DNA from: Candidatus Latescibacterota bacterium
GTDB taxonomy: Bacteria; Latescibacterota; MWCZ01
Length of the DNA stretch: 64,000 nt
Assembly (NCBI GenBank): GCA_022706085.1
Contig: JAKJDF010000011.1
Location: 48,219 to 112,218, forward strand
Direction: 5' to 3'
Shown here: one piece after another, positions 15,948 through 24,892 of the stretch
How positions within the stretch are numbered: position 1 is the first letter of the stretch
Layout of the letters: every line of letters begins with the position of its first letter
Notes under the pieces: generated by a model
Database searches by the model: none
What the model was told of the DNA's origin: nothing
What the model saw: the letters and a program-made list of their open reading frames with translations, nothing else
Translations under genes and position numbers: made by a program

Positions 15948-17345
15948 ATGGGAACGCAGCGACTGCCCCGTGTGACGGAGATTCGCCACGATCCCCAGCT
16001 TTTCGTGGATGATTTCCTCGTGGACAACCGGTGGGCGGAAAACCCCCGGTCTGAGTCCGTGCGGCGGGTATTCCACCAGCCCGTGAAGCACGCGGCGAAT
16101 CCAGTCATTGCCGGAGACGGCGGGTATGTGAACGTCGTGCGCGATGCAGAAGCCGGCCTGTTCCGCATGTGGTATCAGGCGTACTGGGATATCAGCTACG
16201 AACCGCGCAAATACACGTATGCTATCGCGTACGCGGAATCACCGGACGGCATCCGCTGGACACTGCCACGCATCGGGCGGCACTCGTTCAAGAACACCGT
16301 GGACAACAACATCGTGTATGCCGGCCCCTCTGGCGAGCACGCATCGTGCCAGTATATCGTTGACGCGCCGGAGGAAGACCACCGGGGGTACCGCTATGTG
16401 ATGCTCCACGCTGCCCGCAGTTCGGAGGGCTACGGAATGCATCTCATCGGCACCCACGACGGTATCCAGTGGGACCCGGCCAGCAGCCTGCTCATTTTCC
16501 CGAGCTACCGCCCTGATACGCACTCGAGCATCCTCTGGGACCCGGCCCGCCGGATGTATGTCTGCTTCACCCGCGCCACGAACCTGTACGATGACACGAA
16601 CGGCCTGCGCAGGAGAGTAGCACGGCTCGAACATCCCACTCTGTGGGATAAATGGCCGATCTTTCCGGAGAACGTGTTGATTCCGGACGAACTCGACGAA
16701 CGCTCGGGCCACCCGCTGTTCTATGGCATGCCGACGCAGCATTACGCCGGCATCTACTGGGGTTTCCTCTGGCCGTACGCGTACGGCGGGGACATCCATA
16801 CCGAACTTGCGTTCAGCCGCGACGGATGGAGTTTCCAGCGACTGCCCGAACGGCCGCGTCTGGTTGACCGGGGCCCGGAGGGCTCCTGGGATGCCGGCAT
16901 GGTGTTCGCCTCCACGTGGCTCGAGGTAGGCGACGAATGGTGGCTGTATTACTCCGGCACGGACGGAGGGCACAATTCGCGCGAGAATGTTCCCGGAATA
17001 GGCCTTGCGCGCGTCCGCAAGGAGGGGTTTGTTTCCCTGCGCAGCCCGGCGGGCGGCGGCACGGTGGTGACGAAACTGCTCCGCTGGCCCGGCGGCAGGC
17101 TTTGTGTCAACGCCAACGCGGGGAAGGGGGAGTTTGCCGTCTCGGCCACCGGGTACGACCGAAAACCCATTGAGGGATTCGACCCGGAACCCAGCGTGCC
17201 GGTCACCGGCGACCGTATCCGCCATGAGGTGGTGTGGCGGAATGGCGATATCGGGCAGCTCAAAGGGCAGGCGGTCCGGCTGGAGTTTGTCATGCGCGGC
17301 GAGGTTGACCTGTACGGGTTCCAGGCTGTGCCAGTGGAAGGCTGA
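15948..17345 (+). CDS. Beta-propeller (GH43/GH32-like) protein, paralogue 1
   Basis: A 465-residue protein with repeated SPDGIRW, SRDGWSFQRLPERPRLVDRGPEGSWDAGMVFAS and DEWWLYYSG blade motifs. These are typical of five-bladed propellers related to GH43/GH32/GH130 and sialidase-like folds. It opens RHDPQLFVDDFLVDNRW, which matches FVDEWLID in the gene at 47047 and FFDDTWIAS in the gene at 43204. The C-terminal part has ...LRWPGGRLCVNANAGKGEF..., a beta-sandwich shared with the paralogues. No signal peptide. AGGAAAGG precedes the ATG. The Kelch gene begins three bases after its stop. Confidence 0.75.
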   Translation: MGTQRLPRVTEIRHDPQLFVDDFLVDNRWAENPRSESVRRVFHQPVKHAANPVIAGDGGYVNVVRDAEAGLFRMWYQAYWDISYEPRKYTYAIAYAESPDGIRWTLPRIGRHSFKNTVDNNIVYAGPSGEHASCQYIVDAPEEDHRGYRYVMLHAARSSEGYGMHLIGTHDGIQWDPASSLLIFPSYRPDTHSSILWDPARRMYVCFTRATNLYDDTNGLRRRVARLEHPTLWDKWPIFPENVLIPDELDERSGHPLFYGMPTQHYAGIYWGFLWPYAYGGDIHTELAFSRDGWSFQRLPERPRLVDRGPEGSWDAGMVFASTWLEVGDEWWLYYSGTDGGHNSRENVPGIGLARVRKEGFVSLRSPAGGGTVVTKLLRWPGGRLCVNANAGKGEFAVSATGYDRKPIEGFDPEPSVPVTGDRIRHEVVWRNGDIGQLKGQAVRLEFVMRGEVDLYGFQAVPVEG

Positions 17346-17347
17346 GC

Positions 17348-18289
17348 GTGGGAATTACCTTCGAACAGGTGCTCGATTCGGCCCCGTGGGAGCCCCGGTA
17401 CGGCCACGGCGTCGTCGCGTGTGCCGGCCGTCTGTGGGTGCTGGGAGGAACCGGCACCGCGAGGAACGGCACGCAGTTCAACGACGTGTGGTCAACGGAA
17501 GATGGCGCGTCATGGCGGCGCGAATTGGCCGCCGCGCCATGGCAACCACGGTGGAACCATGTAACGTTCTCTCACGGCGGGAAGCTCTGGGTGATCGGCG
17601 GCCTGGCGTCGGTGGATCCCCTGCAGAACCTGAACGACATCTGGTCCAGCCCGGACGGGATACACTGGACGCTCGAGGTGCCGGAAGCTTCCTGGACGGC
17701 CCGGCATGTGTGGGCGTGGACAAGCCACCAGAGGCGAATGTTCATCATCGGTGGCGCCACCGACGGTTCGCACACGTACCGGGACGTGTTGTCGTCTGAG
17801 GACGGGAGGCACTGGCGGCAGGAGCGCACGCGCGACCCCTGGTTCTGCGAGCGGAAGTATCACGCGGCGGCATCGTTTGATGGCAGGCTGTACGTTGCGG
17901 CCGGTGTGATCAACGACGACTCACAGCCTTACGGGGGACGGTACCTCGATGACGTCTGGTCGTCCGAAACCGGCTCAGAGTGGCGATGCGACGCGCCGCA
18001 CGCGCCGTGGGCGGGTCGAGCGGCCTCCGTGCTGTTCGCATATCGCGATAGACTGTGGCTTACGGGCGGTGAATTGCAGTCGAGGTTGTACGGGAATGAC
18101 ATCTGGTGGACCGAGGACGGAGTCCGCTGGGAACGGGAGGCGGACGAAGCGCCATGGACGGGGCGGACGATCTGCGGCAGCGCGGTGTTCCGCGACAGGG
18201 TCTGGATCATGGGCGGCCACCACCGCGATTGGCCGGAACGGGTGGGCCACAGCCTGAACGACGTGTGGACGTGTGAGGTGGTCCCGTAG
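17348..18289 (+). CDS. Kelch-type beta-propeller protein
   Basis: This 313-residue protein is built of about six repeats of the form PR..H.....G.LWV.GG.......NDVWS..DG..W, a Kelch propeller. It has no signal peptide or catalytic sequence; a binding or sugar-epimerase-like role (NanM-type) is only inference. The GTG start has GGAAGG six bases upstream and lies immediately after the preceding propeller gene, so the two are surely co-transcribed. Confidence 0.85.
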   Translation: MGITFEQVLDSAPWEPRYGHGVVACAGRLWVLGGTGTARNGTQFNDVWSTEDGASWRRELAAAPWQPRWNHVTFSHGGKLWVIGGLASVDPLQNLNDIWSSPDGIHWTLEVPEASWTARHVWAWTSHQRRMFIIGGATDGSHTYRDVLSSEDGRHWRQERTRDPWFCERKYHAAASFDGRLYVAAGVINDDSQPYGGRYLDDVWSSETGSEWRCDAPHAPWAGRAASVLFAYRDRLWLTGGELQSRLYGNDIWWTEDGVRWEREADEAPWTGRTICGSAVFRDRVWIMGGHHRDWPERVGHSLNDVWTCEVVP

Positions 18290-18459
18290 CGGCGTCTCTG
18301 GAGCGTGAAGGCCGACCAGACCGGCGAATCGCCGGTACGCATCCTGAAGGCGGCTCGTCTCTGCGGCAACGTCCCTTGACGATGCCGGGCCCTAAGGTTA
18401 ATAATGTTTGGGCTGCACGGAGGAGGGTGCACGTCACTGGCTTGACACAGAGGTACCAG

Positions 18460-19173
18460 ATGGGAAATGATCATTGCACGCTTGTGATGGGGAGCGAGGG
18501 ACCACCCGGTGCCGTCGACTTGTGCGAGGTGGCGGATTTCCTGTTCCTGTTCAGAGGGGTTTACGCACAATGTGCCCTTTCAGCTGGGGAATCAGCCGAT
18601 ATCGGCCCGGCAGCGCTTGCTACGAGAGTTCGAAAGGCCCTCTCTTCTTCGGACTTGATGCACACCAATTCCCTTTTCCGGAGCGAAGAACGAGGTTGTC
18701 AGATCTGGATCCGGACAGTAAAACGTTCAAGTCCCCTCGAAATCTCCATGGAAGCCGTGGGTTACTTCCTCAGTGCCGCGGTAATCGTATCAGGCGGCGA
18801 AATCGAAATCACCCCAAACGGGATACGGGCCTCCCTTCCTCCCATCTCCCAAACCATACGGGGGCTTCGAGAGGCCTTCTCTCCGAATCCTGAAGACAGG
18901 CTTGGATTCGGTCAGAGTAGGAAAACGGTGGCACTCAACAAAATGGAATTCCCTGAACTCTTCGCCGACGTGCCGCCGAGAAGAGGATTGGGTGGCTTTC
19001 AGAATCTTCTGTTGGACCTCCAAGCAGCTGTGGTTGACAAGAGATCGAGGAAAATCATCCTTTCAGAAGACCTAGTCTTGCGGATTAAACGTCAAGGAAG
19101 ATTCCCGAAACGTGGAGGATACCAAAAGCGCATTCGCACGATATTTGCGCGACAAATCAACTTTGGCGACTGA
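18460..19173 (+). CDS. Hypothetical protein in atypical region
   Basis: A 237-residue protein of unknown family. The ATG at 18460 has AGAGGT at suitable distance; the frame is open 28 codons further up without similarity. Residues about 95-145 read SPLEISMEAVGYFLSAAVIVSGGEIEI, followed by LPPISQTIRGLREAF. A pattern of charged strand, S-P-L/F-E, then a Gly-rich hydrophobic segment is also found in small partner proteins of some bacterial conflict systems; the resemblance is weak. It looks lower in GC than its neighbours, implying transfer. Its 3' end overlaps, on the opposite strand, a fragment of a URO-D gene. Confidence 0.6.
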   Translation: MGNDHCTLVMGSEGPPGAVDLCEVADFLFLFRGVYAQCALSAGESADIGPAALATRVRKALSSSDLMHTNSLFRSEERGCQIWIRTVKRSSPLEISMEAVGYFLSAAVIVSGGEIEITPNGIRASLPPISQTIRGLREAFSPNPEDRLGFGQSRKTVALNKMEFPELFADVPPRRGLGGFQNLLLDLQAAVVDKRSRKIILSEDLVLRIKRQGRFPKRGGYQKRIRTIFARQINFGD

Positions 19174-19262
19174 TGCTACCGTTCAGGTGCTCCGGGAATA
19201 TTGCCTGCTGCTGCACGGCGTCGATGAACGCGAGCACGTTTTCTAGTGGAACATCCCCTTCA
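19157..19262 (-). pseudogene. C-terminal remnant of a URO-D family gene
   Basis: Read on the minus strand the frame gives EGDVPLENVLAFIDAVQQQ before a stop at 19157. The intact URO-D gene at 21853 ends EGDVPLGNMQAFIETVQAQ. The similarity begins right after the stop codon of the amidotransferase gene at 19264, and nothing of the rest of a URO-D gene is present. The DNA match is imperfect, so it derives from another paralogue, not a recent copy of 21853. Confidence 0.7.
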
Positions 19263-19263
19263 G

Positions 19264-20367
19264 TTAGCGTGGGGCAGCACCGATCTCGAAGCACGTCCGG
19301 TCGCACTGCGGTAGCAGGTGCGGCAACCCGACGATTTCCAGCGCCTTTGGCAACGCTTCCGAGTAGTACCGCTTGCTCCTCACCAGCTCCGCCCACGCCC
19401 GGTCCCGCGTCAAGAGCCCGTAACGTATCTGGTTGCTGACGAAGGCATCCGTGTAGGACGCACCGAGCATTTTTTGGAACATGAACTCTTTGAACACGTT
19501 GAACACACAGTCCGAGTGCCAATCGCTCTTGATGTGCGATGGAACGCCCCACCCGGTCTGAGCTTTGAGCGTCTCCACAATCTGCGCCCCGTTCCATCCC
19601 ATATAGTCGAAGAAATGGAGGTGTCCGACTGACGGATAGCGTTTCTGCAGGTAACCGCTATCCGGGCGGAATGCGAGGCAGCCAAACAAGCAAGTGGGGA
19701 AATGCGAAGCAAGACCGCGGAGAAACGCCGGTTCAGCAAAAGCGGTTTTCGCGAGGGAACCGGCGAGACCGATCATCCCGCTGGATGCAGCTTTTCCTGT
19801 GCCGCGTGCCTGCGTCGGAATGAAGGGCGGCGTTTCTAGCGGACACAACGACCAGACGACGACGGGGATGTTCCGCTCTTTCGCCAGTTTTGTGCCGAGG
19901 ATGTGCAGGTGTTTGCATGCGACGCACGTCATGGCGGCTGCGACAGGGTCCTCCCCTTTGAGCCACGCCTGAAAGAACGCGCGAAAAGACTTGAGATGCT
20001 CGTGATCGGGCAGTGAAACCACGTGGTGCGGCACACCCAGCGTGGCGCACACCCGTTTGGCGTTTTCCATGGCGAAATCGGTCGTTCCGTCGTGCGCATA
20101 GGTGAATGCCTCAACGCGAAGGCCAAACTGGCGCTTCATTTGCATCACGACGTAGCTGCTGTCCTTGCCGCCGCTGATCCCGACCATGCAGTCGGCGGCG
20201 CCATCTTTGCGCAGGTTCTTCGCCAGAAAGGTTTCCAACGCCGCCTGGCCCTTCGGCACGTAGTTCGGGAAGCCCGAACGGCACCACGAGCACATGCCAT
20301 TCGCGTCGAAGTCGCTACCGGGCAAGGACGATGGGAGGACGCATTTCGCGCATCGAGTTGGCATCAT
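19264..20367 (-). CDS. N-acetyl sugar amidotransferase (PseA/WbpG-like)
   Basis: The 367-residue product has an adenine-nucleotide alpha hydrolase (PP-loop) domain with the motif GISGGKDSSYVV. It is preceded by a CxxC...CxxC metal-binding N-terminus (CAKCVLP, CSWC). These are features of N-acetyl sugar amidotransferases used in LPS, flagellar and S-layer sugar synthesis, which generate acetamidino groups with ammonia from HisH/HisF-like partners. No such partners are in the window. It overlaps the upstream methyltransferase stop by four bases (ATGA). It lies in a stretch that looks lower in GC than its surroundings, and its stop borders a URO-D remnant. Confidence 0.85.
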   Translation of the reverse strand: MMPTRCAKCVLPSSLPGSDFDANGMCSWCRSGFPNYVPKGQAALETFLAKNLRKDGAADCMVGISGGKDSSYVVMQMKRQFGLRVEAFTYAHDGTTDFAMENAKRVCATLGVPHHVVSLPDHEHLKSFRAFFQAWLKGEDPVAAAMTCVACKHLHILGTKLAKERNIPVVVWSLCPLETPPFIPTQARGTGKAASSGMIGLAGSLAKTAFAEPAFLRGLASHFPTCLFGCLAFRPDSGYLQKRYPSVGHLHFFDYMGWNGAQIVETLKAQTGWGVPSHIKSDWHSDCVFNVFKEFMFQKMLGASYTDAFVSNQIRYGLLTRDRAWAELVRSKRYYSEALPKALEIVGLPHLLPQCDRTCFEIGAAPR

Positions 20368-21098
20368 GGCGTCTGCTCCGCATAGCCGTGGGCGCGCCGG
20401 TCAACTCGTAGGACATACACCGCCGAGCCCGTGAGCCGACTCCGGACACAAGTTTCGAGATTGAGGCGTGACTGCCCGATGGCCACCCCCACGGTTTCGC
20501 GGCCTATGTGGTAGTGGTTCACGCCAATGAGGGCTCTGCCATCGGGGTTGAGGTGATCCGGCGCGTCCGCCAGAAACCGCTCGATGGTCTCACCCCCGCC
20601 TTTGCCCCCGCTGAATCTCACCTCTGACATCGTGTCCCTTATGATCCCAAGGTCTCGGCCCGTGTCTTCATCAAGATACGGGGCATTGAATGCGATCAGG
20701 TCGAAACGCTCACCGACGCACGTAAACAAATCGCTCACCCGGAAATCGACCGGTACGTGCAGGGCGACGGCGTTCTGACGCGCCGTATCCAGCACCCTAG
20801 GGACATGATCCGTCGCGACGATGGTCCTGCACCCGATGTGAAGGTATGAGTGGACCGCAAGCGCCGCCACGGCACCAGTGCCCATGTCGAGGAATGAGTG
20901 CCCCGGGCGAAGGTAATCTCGCAGTGCACCCCGCAACGCAAGCGTGGTCCAATCCCAGAACGGCCCCAACTCCTCGCTGCCCGGCACGGGCCGGTAGCCA
21001 AACAACCGCCGATGCAAGGCCGCGTTCGATCGGATGTACCGGATCGCGCGGTTGTACGCGCGATACAGAAGGCGGCGGGCGGGGGAGGGCGAAGTCAT
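20364..21098 (-). CDS. SAM-dependent methyltransferase
   Basis: A 244-residue class I methyltransferase. Motif I is FLDMGTGAVAALAV, and the post-motif acidic residue lies in IVATDHVPRVL. The catalytic-type motif NAPY resembles the (N/D)PPY of PrmC/HemK-like N-methyltransferases. It probably acts on a sugar or amide nitrogen in the same pathway as the coupled sugar amidotransferase (inference from the ATGA overlap). The start at 21098 has only a weak ribosome site; a GTG eight codons upstream is the alternative. Confidence 0.75.
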   Translation of the reverse strand: MTSPSPARRLLYRAYNRAIRYIRSNAALHRRLFGYRPVPGSEELGPFWDWTTLALRGALRDYLRPGHSFLDMGTGAVAALAVHSYLHIGCRTIVATDHVPRVLDTARQNAVALHVPVDFRVSDLFTCVGERFDLIAFNAPYLDEDTGRDLGIIRDTMSEVRFSGGKGGGETIERFLADAPDHLNPDGRALIGVNHYHIGRETVGVAIGQSRLNLETCVRSRLTGSAVYVLRVDRRAHGYAEQTP

Positions 21099-21141
21099 TT
21101 TATCGCGGTCACCGTTTCCCACCGTTCAGGACTGGTTTCGT

Positions 21142-21178
21142 GCCGACCGATCGACTGTCTCGGCGAGACAGCCCTACC
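21142..21178 (+). repeat. GGCGAGACAGCCCTACC repeat unit
   Basis: It shares CTGTCTCGGCGAGACAGCCC, and CTACC after it, with 37811-37845. It lies in the 245-bp gap upstream of the methyltransferase. Confidence 0.7.
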
Positions 21179-21343
21179 TTTCGGACACTTGCGCATCCCG
21201 GGGTTCCGCCGGCCCAGCCTGCCACTGCACTGCACGCAGGGCCGGGAGACCCGGCCCCTCCATTTCGGGTCTTTGTGCCGTTCCACCCAGAAAGCGTCGC
21301 CATCTCCGATGCACGGCAGTGGGTTGCTCTCAGGGAGCTTACC

Positions 21344-21754
21344 CTAATGCGTCAACAGGCCTGCTCTGCGGAGCTGCTCGACGAAAGGGTTTTCGGAGTC
21401 GCTTGAGGTGTGGGTTGGAAGTGATGTCATTCCCTCTTTGAGCACCGTCAACGACTTCCGATAGCCAAGAGAACCAACGAAGAGCTCTACGTTCCCGGTC
21501 GCTCGATTTACGCGCCACAGACACACTCCGGGGAAAACAGAACTGTTCTGCAGCGGGGCCGAAATGAAATCAAATCGTTCGGTTTGCCCCGTCGGCGACA
21601 CTGGTTTCCACATCACTCCCGCGATGAATCCGACCCCCATCAGGATAACTGCAACAAGCACGCCGATGAGCCCAGCCGCGATTGTTTGCCCATTGATAGC
21701 GCGTAAGTTGGCCTGCAACAAGGGAGGCTGATGAACCTGATTCTCCCCGTCCAT
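21344..21754 (-). CDS. Small single-pass membrane protein, unknown
   Basis: A 136-residue protein. The start at 21754 is well supported by GGAGGAG six bases upstream. One membrane helix (AAGLIGVLVAVILMGVGFIAG, about residues 25-45) is followed by a soluble domain with PGVCLWRVNRATGNVELFVG. No family was recognised. It lies between the methyltransferase and a URO-D gene, in the same direction as both. Confidence 0.65.
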   Translation of the reverse strand: MDGENQVHQPPLLQANLRAINGQTIAAGLIGVLVAVILMGVGFIAGVMWKPVSPTGQTERFDFISAPLQNSSVFPGVCLWRVNRATGNVELFVGSLGYRKSLTVLKEGMTSLPTHTSSDSENPFVEQLRRAGLLTH

Positions 21755-21852
21755 GGTCTTCTCCTCCGTTCCGAGGTCTCCTGAAAGACCGTGCGTAGCC
21801 CCCGCGAATGCAATCGCTTGCGGCGGCCGCCGCCCGCACTCCAAAGTCCGCT

Positions 21853-22869
21853 CTATCCCGGCGCAAACCCCTCCTGCGCCTGCACGGTTTCGATGAACGC
21901 CTGCATGTTCCCCAGCGGCACGTCGCCTTCCACGGCGTGGGCCGGGGCGAAGATGTAGCCGCCGTCACGGCCCAGTTCCAGCAGGCGCCGAGTTTCTGCT
22001 CTCACCTCGTCCACGGTGCCGTAGGGCAGTGTCTTCTGTGTGGACAGCCCGCCGAAGAAGGATAACCGCCCCCGGTACCGGTTCATCAGGCGCTCCACGT
22101 CCATCACTTCCGGCTGGAACGGATTGAAGCAGTTCAGCCCGATGCCGACGAGATCGTCGAACAGCTCGTCCACATCGCCGCAGGAGTGGATCACCACGAA
22201 TTTGCCTGCCTCGCGCACCACGCCGTACATGCGTTTCAGTTCGGGGTAGATGAACTCGCGCCAGAGCGGGTAGCCCATCTGCAGGCCGCGCTGCTGACCC
22301 CAGTCGTCGCCGAAACAAACGGCGTCAATATCGTACCGCAAGGCTTCCCGCACCTGGGCGATGTTGTAGTCCGCGATCATCCGCAGGAGGTCGCGAACGA
22401 AACCCGGGTGCTCGATCATGTCCATGAGCAGGTTCGCGGTGCCGCGCATGGTCCACGCGCGTTCGTAGAGGGAGAAGCCGATGCAGAACAGGCGGAACCG
22501 ATCGCCGAAACGCTCTATCTGGGCCGGGATGTTTTCGAAGAAGCGCGGGTGGAGCGGATCGGGGAGCTCGAATCCTGCCAGCGTGGGTTCCGGCAGCAGG
22601 CAGTTGGCGACCACGCCGATGTCCTTATCCACGGTGCGGTTCCAGACGACACCGAACACGTCTCTGACACATCCGTTTCCCACATCGGTAAAGTAACCCA
22701 CTCCTTCGCCGAGGCTGAGGATGTGGTTCTGGAGGAAGGGGTCGAGGTCGGTGGCAGCGTAGCGCGCGCGCAGCTTCGCCCCGGCTTCAACCGTGAAACC
22801 GAATGACCAGGGCACATAGGGAGGTTTTCGGCCTTCGAGGGCAATCCGAACCACTTCGCGTTTTGTCAT
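21853..22869 (-). CDS. URO-D family protein
   Basis: A 338-residue URO-D superfamily barrel: N-terminal MTKREVVRIALEGRKPPYVPWS; central DAVCFGDDWGQQRGLQMGYPLWREFIYPELKRMY; VIHSCGDVDELF; C-terminal GGYIFAPAHAVEGDVPLGN. This cluster of motifs is found in large groups of non-haem URO-D paralogues in metagenomic FCB and PVC bacteria, often near sulfatases and oxidoreductases. A demethylase role has been proposed for relatives but is not shown. It ends just before a region bearing the fragment of another URO-D gene. Confidence 0.85.
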   Translation of the reverse strand: MTKREVVRIALEGRKPPYVPWSFGFTVEAGAKLRARYAATDLDPFLQNHILSLGEGVGYFTDVGNGCVRDVFGVVWNRTVDKDIGVVANCLLPEPTLAGFELPDPLHPRFFENIPAQIERFGDRFRLFCIGFSLYERAWTMRGTANLLMDMIEHPGFVRDLLRMIADYNIAQVREALRYDIDAVCFGDDWGQQRGLQMGYPLWREFIYPELKRMYGVVREAGKFVVIHSCGDVDELFDDLVGIGLNCFNPFQPEVMDVERLMNRYRGRLSFFGGLSTQKTLPYGTVDEVRAETRRLLELGRDGGYIFAPAHAVEGDVPLGNMQAFIETVQAQEGFAPG

Positions 22870-22887
22870 GCGGGCCTCGCGGCGGAG

Positions 22888-23709
22888 TCACTGCGGCGTG
22901 AAGGTGACCTGATCCACGGCGAGGCTCCAGTGTGCATCGTTCAGGAGCCAGGCCGTCAGCGTGCAGGGCGTGCCCGCCTGCAGCGGCTGGCTGGAACGGA
23001 GGGTCCTCGCGCCCGGCGTGCCGTACGTCCACGTGGTGGGGCTGGCGGTGGTTCCAGCCAGTATCACCACGCCTGAAAGGAGATTACCCTGCGCGTCGTT
23101 CGTCAACAGCACCGCCTGCGTCGCAAGAGGGTACTTCCACCACGCCAGCGTCACAAGCGGCGTTCTGTCGGGCGTCAGAGTGGGCGGATCGGCGGTGGTG
23201 TTCGCGTAGAGCGTCACGAGCGTCGTGTCGTACACCGTCGGAGAACTGGATATGGCCGACTGGATGCGGTTGGAGGTGATGGTGACAGAGTCGGTGGGGA
23301 GGGCAATGTAATAGGCCGGGTCATTCGCGGGGCTTCCCCGGGAATCGGGGGTGCGGTAGCGCGCGAGGCCGTACGCGGTGTCGAAGGCAACGGCGTCCAC
23401 GCAGAAACGGTTCACTACGCCGCAGTAATTTGCGTCACCGCCGGGGGAACACGACAGCTGGAAATAACCGGAGTCGGCATCGGCTTTTTTCTGGAAGAGG
23501 ATGGTAACGGGCTGGGCGGGTGCGCGTTCGAACCCGGCGTGGCCACCGTATGCCCAGGCGAAAAACGCGTTCGGGGTGTGTCGGGGAACATCGGCGATCA
23601 CTTCCGGGCACCGGCGGTTGAAGCCCACGATGCAATCGCCACAGCAACCGGGCCACAGGAGCGGGGCCGCGAGCAGAATGCCGCAGAGGGTGCGCGACGA
23701 CCGTTTCAC
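22888..23709 (-). CDS. Putative lipoprotein, unknown
   Basis: A 273-residue secreted protein. The N-terminus KRSSRTLCGILLAAPLLWPGC is a signal peptide with a relaxed lipobox, and further Cys residues (CCGDC, CS, YC, C) follow. Thr/Ser-rich beta-strand sequence fills the rest. Start is GTG at 23709 with AAAGGA spaced six. It follows hrcA by 52 bp on the same strand and may be read from the hrcA promoter. No homologous family was identified. Confidence 0.65.
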   Translation of the reverse strand: MKRSSRTLCGILLAAPLLWPGCCGDCIVGFNRRCPEVIADVPRHTPNAFFAWAYGGHAGFERAPAQPVTILFQKKADADSGYFQLSCSPGGDANYCGVVNRFCVDAVAFDTAYGLARYRTPDSRGSPANDPAYYIALPTDSVTITSNRIQSAISSSPTVYDTTLVTLYANTTADPPTLTPDRTPLVTLAWWKYPLATQAVLLTNDAQGNLLSGVVILAGTTASPTTWTYGTPGARTLRSSQPLQAGTPCTLTAWLLNDAHWSLAVDQVTFTPQ

Positions 23710-23761
23710 GGGAGTCCTTTCCGCCGGGGTGAGCGTGCTGCCGGGCCGCCGGATCGCGCGG

Positions 23762-24793
23762 TCAGCTCATGAGTGTTTCGGCAACACCTCCGGCGTGCTC
23801 CAGAACCGCGACAAGGCGGCGGTACGGCATGCGCATCGGCCCGACAATGGCCAGCGTGCCAGAGAGGGACCCCGCCCGGTACCCTCGCGTCAGGAGGCTG
23901 CAATCGGCAAGCTCCGGCAGACTGTTTTCGGTTCCGATGGACACATGCGTCCTGCGCGAGGCGCCGCGGCGGCGGAGTTCCTGAATCAGTGCTTTCTCGT
24001 CGAGAAGGCGCATGAATTGCATCAGGCGGGTGTGGTCGCTGAACTCCGGCTGTGCAAGGATGTTCGGGCGGCCTTCCAGGTGAACGTTCGTCCGCGAATC
24101 GAGGTCGAAAATGTCCGAGCCTTCGCGCAGGAACACGTTGATCACGTGCTGTTCGCCACCGGAAATGCCGCTCAACCGTTCCGTGATGGACGTGCGTATC
24201 TGGCCGATGGTCAGGCCGCTGAGCCGTTCGTTCAGGATGCGTGCCGTTTCGCCGATCAGGCCCTGCGCAACGGGTTCGTCCATTTCCAGCGTCAGCGTGT
24301 GAACGGGGCCGCCTTTGATCTCAAGAGCCACCAGGATTCGGCTTTCTCCCAGCGAAACCAGCTCGATCCGCCGCAACACGCCGTTGTCAAACGTCGGGAG
24401 AAACGCCACCGTGATGAGGCGAGAAACCCGCGCGAGCGCTCTGGAGACGCACGAAAGGACCACATCCGCGTCCCGCGCGCACTGGCGTTCTGTCAGGAGC
24501 TCGTCGAACACCGATTTATCGGAACGCCCAAGGCGCGCCGGTTCCATGACTTCGTCGAGGTAGTACCGGTATGCCCGGGCCGTCGGTTCCCTGCCGGCCG
24601 AGGTGTGCGGCGAATGAAGGAATCCGATGTCCTCCAGATCCATCATGGTGTTGCGGATGGTCGCCGGGCTGAGATCGTGCAGGTACTGCCGCGCAATCGT
24701 GCGGGAGCCCACCGGTTCCGCCGACTCGGTGTGCGCATGCACAACCGCCGTCAGCACCGCGATTTCTCGTGGAGTAAGTGGTCGCATCGCCAT
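23762..24793 (-). CDS. hrcA: Heat-inducible transcription repressor HrcA
   Basis: A 343-residue protein with the family's winged-helix N-terminus (LTPREIAVLTAVV..., VGSRTIA, LSPATIRNTMMDLEDIGFL.SPHTSAGR.PT..GYRYY-like). The dimerisation and inserted domains follow, ending GPMRMPYRRLVAVLEHAGGVAETL. HrcA represses class I heat-shock genes by binding CIRCE. Here a CIRCE element sits just upstream of its own gene (24856-24882), overlapped by a strong promoter, so it is autoregulated. The usual partners grpE-dnaK-dnaJ are absent. The ATG at 24793 has GGAGGG. Confidence 0.95.
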   Translation of the reverse strand: MAMRPLTPREIAVLTAVVHAHTESAEPVGSRTIARQYLHDLSPATIRNTMMDLEDIGFLHSPHTSAGREPTARAYRYYLDEVMEPARLGRSDKSVFDELLTERQCARDADVVLSCVSRALARVSRLITVAFLPTFDNGVLRRIELVSLGESRILVALEIKGGPVHTLTLEMDEPVAQGLIGETARILNERLSGLTIGQIRTSITERLSGISGGEQHVINVFLREGSDIFDLDSRTNVHLEGRPNILAQPEFSDHTRLMQFMRLLDEKALIQELRRRGASRRTHVSIGTENSLPELADCSLLTRGYRAGSLSGTLAIVGPMRMPYRRLVAVLEHAGGVAETLMS

Positions 24794-24855
24794 TTACCCT
24801 CCGGTCGTTGTGGCCCGGCACCGGCGGGGCGGGCTACCGGATTTCAGCATCCGGT

Positions 24856-24882
24856 TTAGCACTCTCCACCTTGGAGTGCCAA
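24856..24882 (-). promoter_or_regulatory. CIRCE operator
   Basis: TTAGCACTC, nine bases, then GAGTGCCAA. This is the consensus TTAGCACTC-N9-GAGTGCTAA with a single mismatch. It lies between the hrcA promoter and the start codon, in the 5' untranslated region. Confidence 0.95.
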
Positions 24883-24892
24883 ACCCTCCCTA

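Noticed and set aside
18441..18446. TTGACA upstream of the gene at 18460
   Set aside because: Too close to the start codon to be a -35 box for it; no -10 at the right distance.
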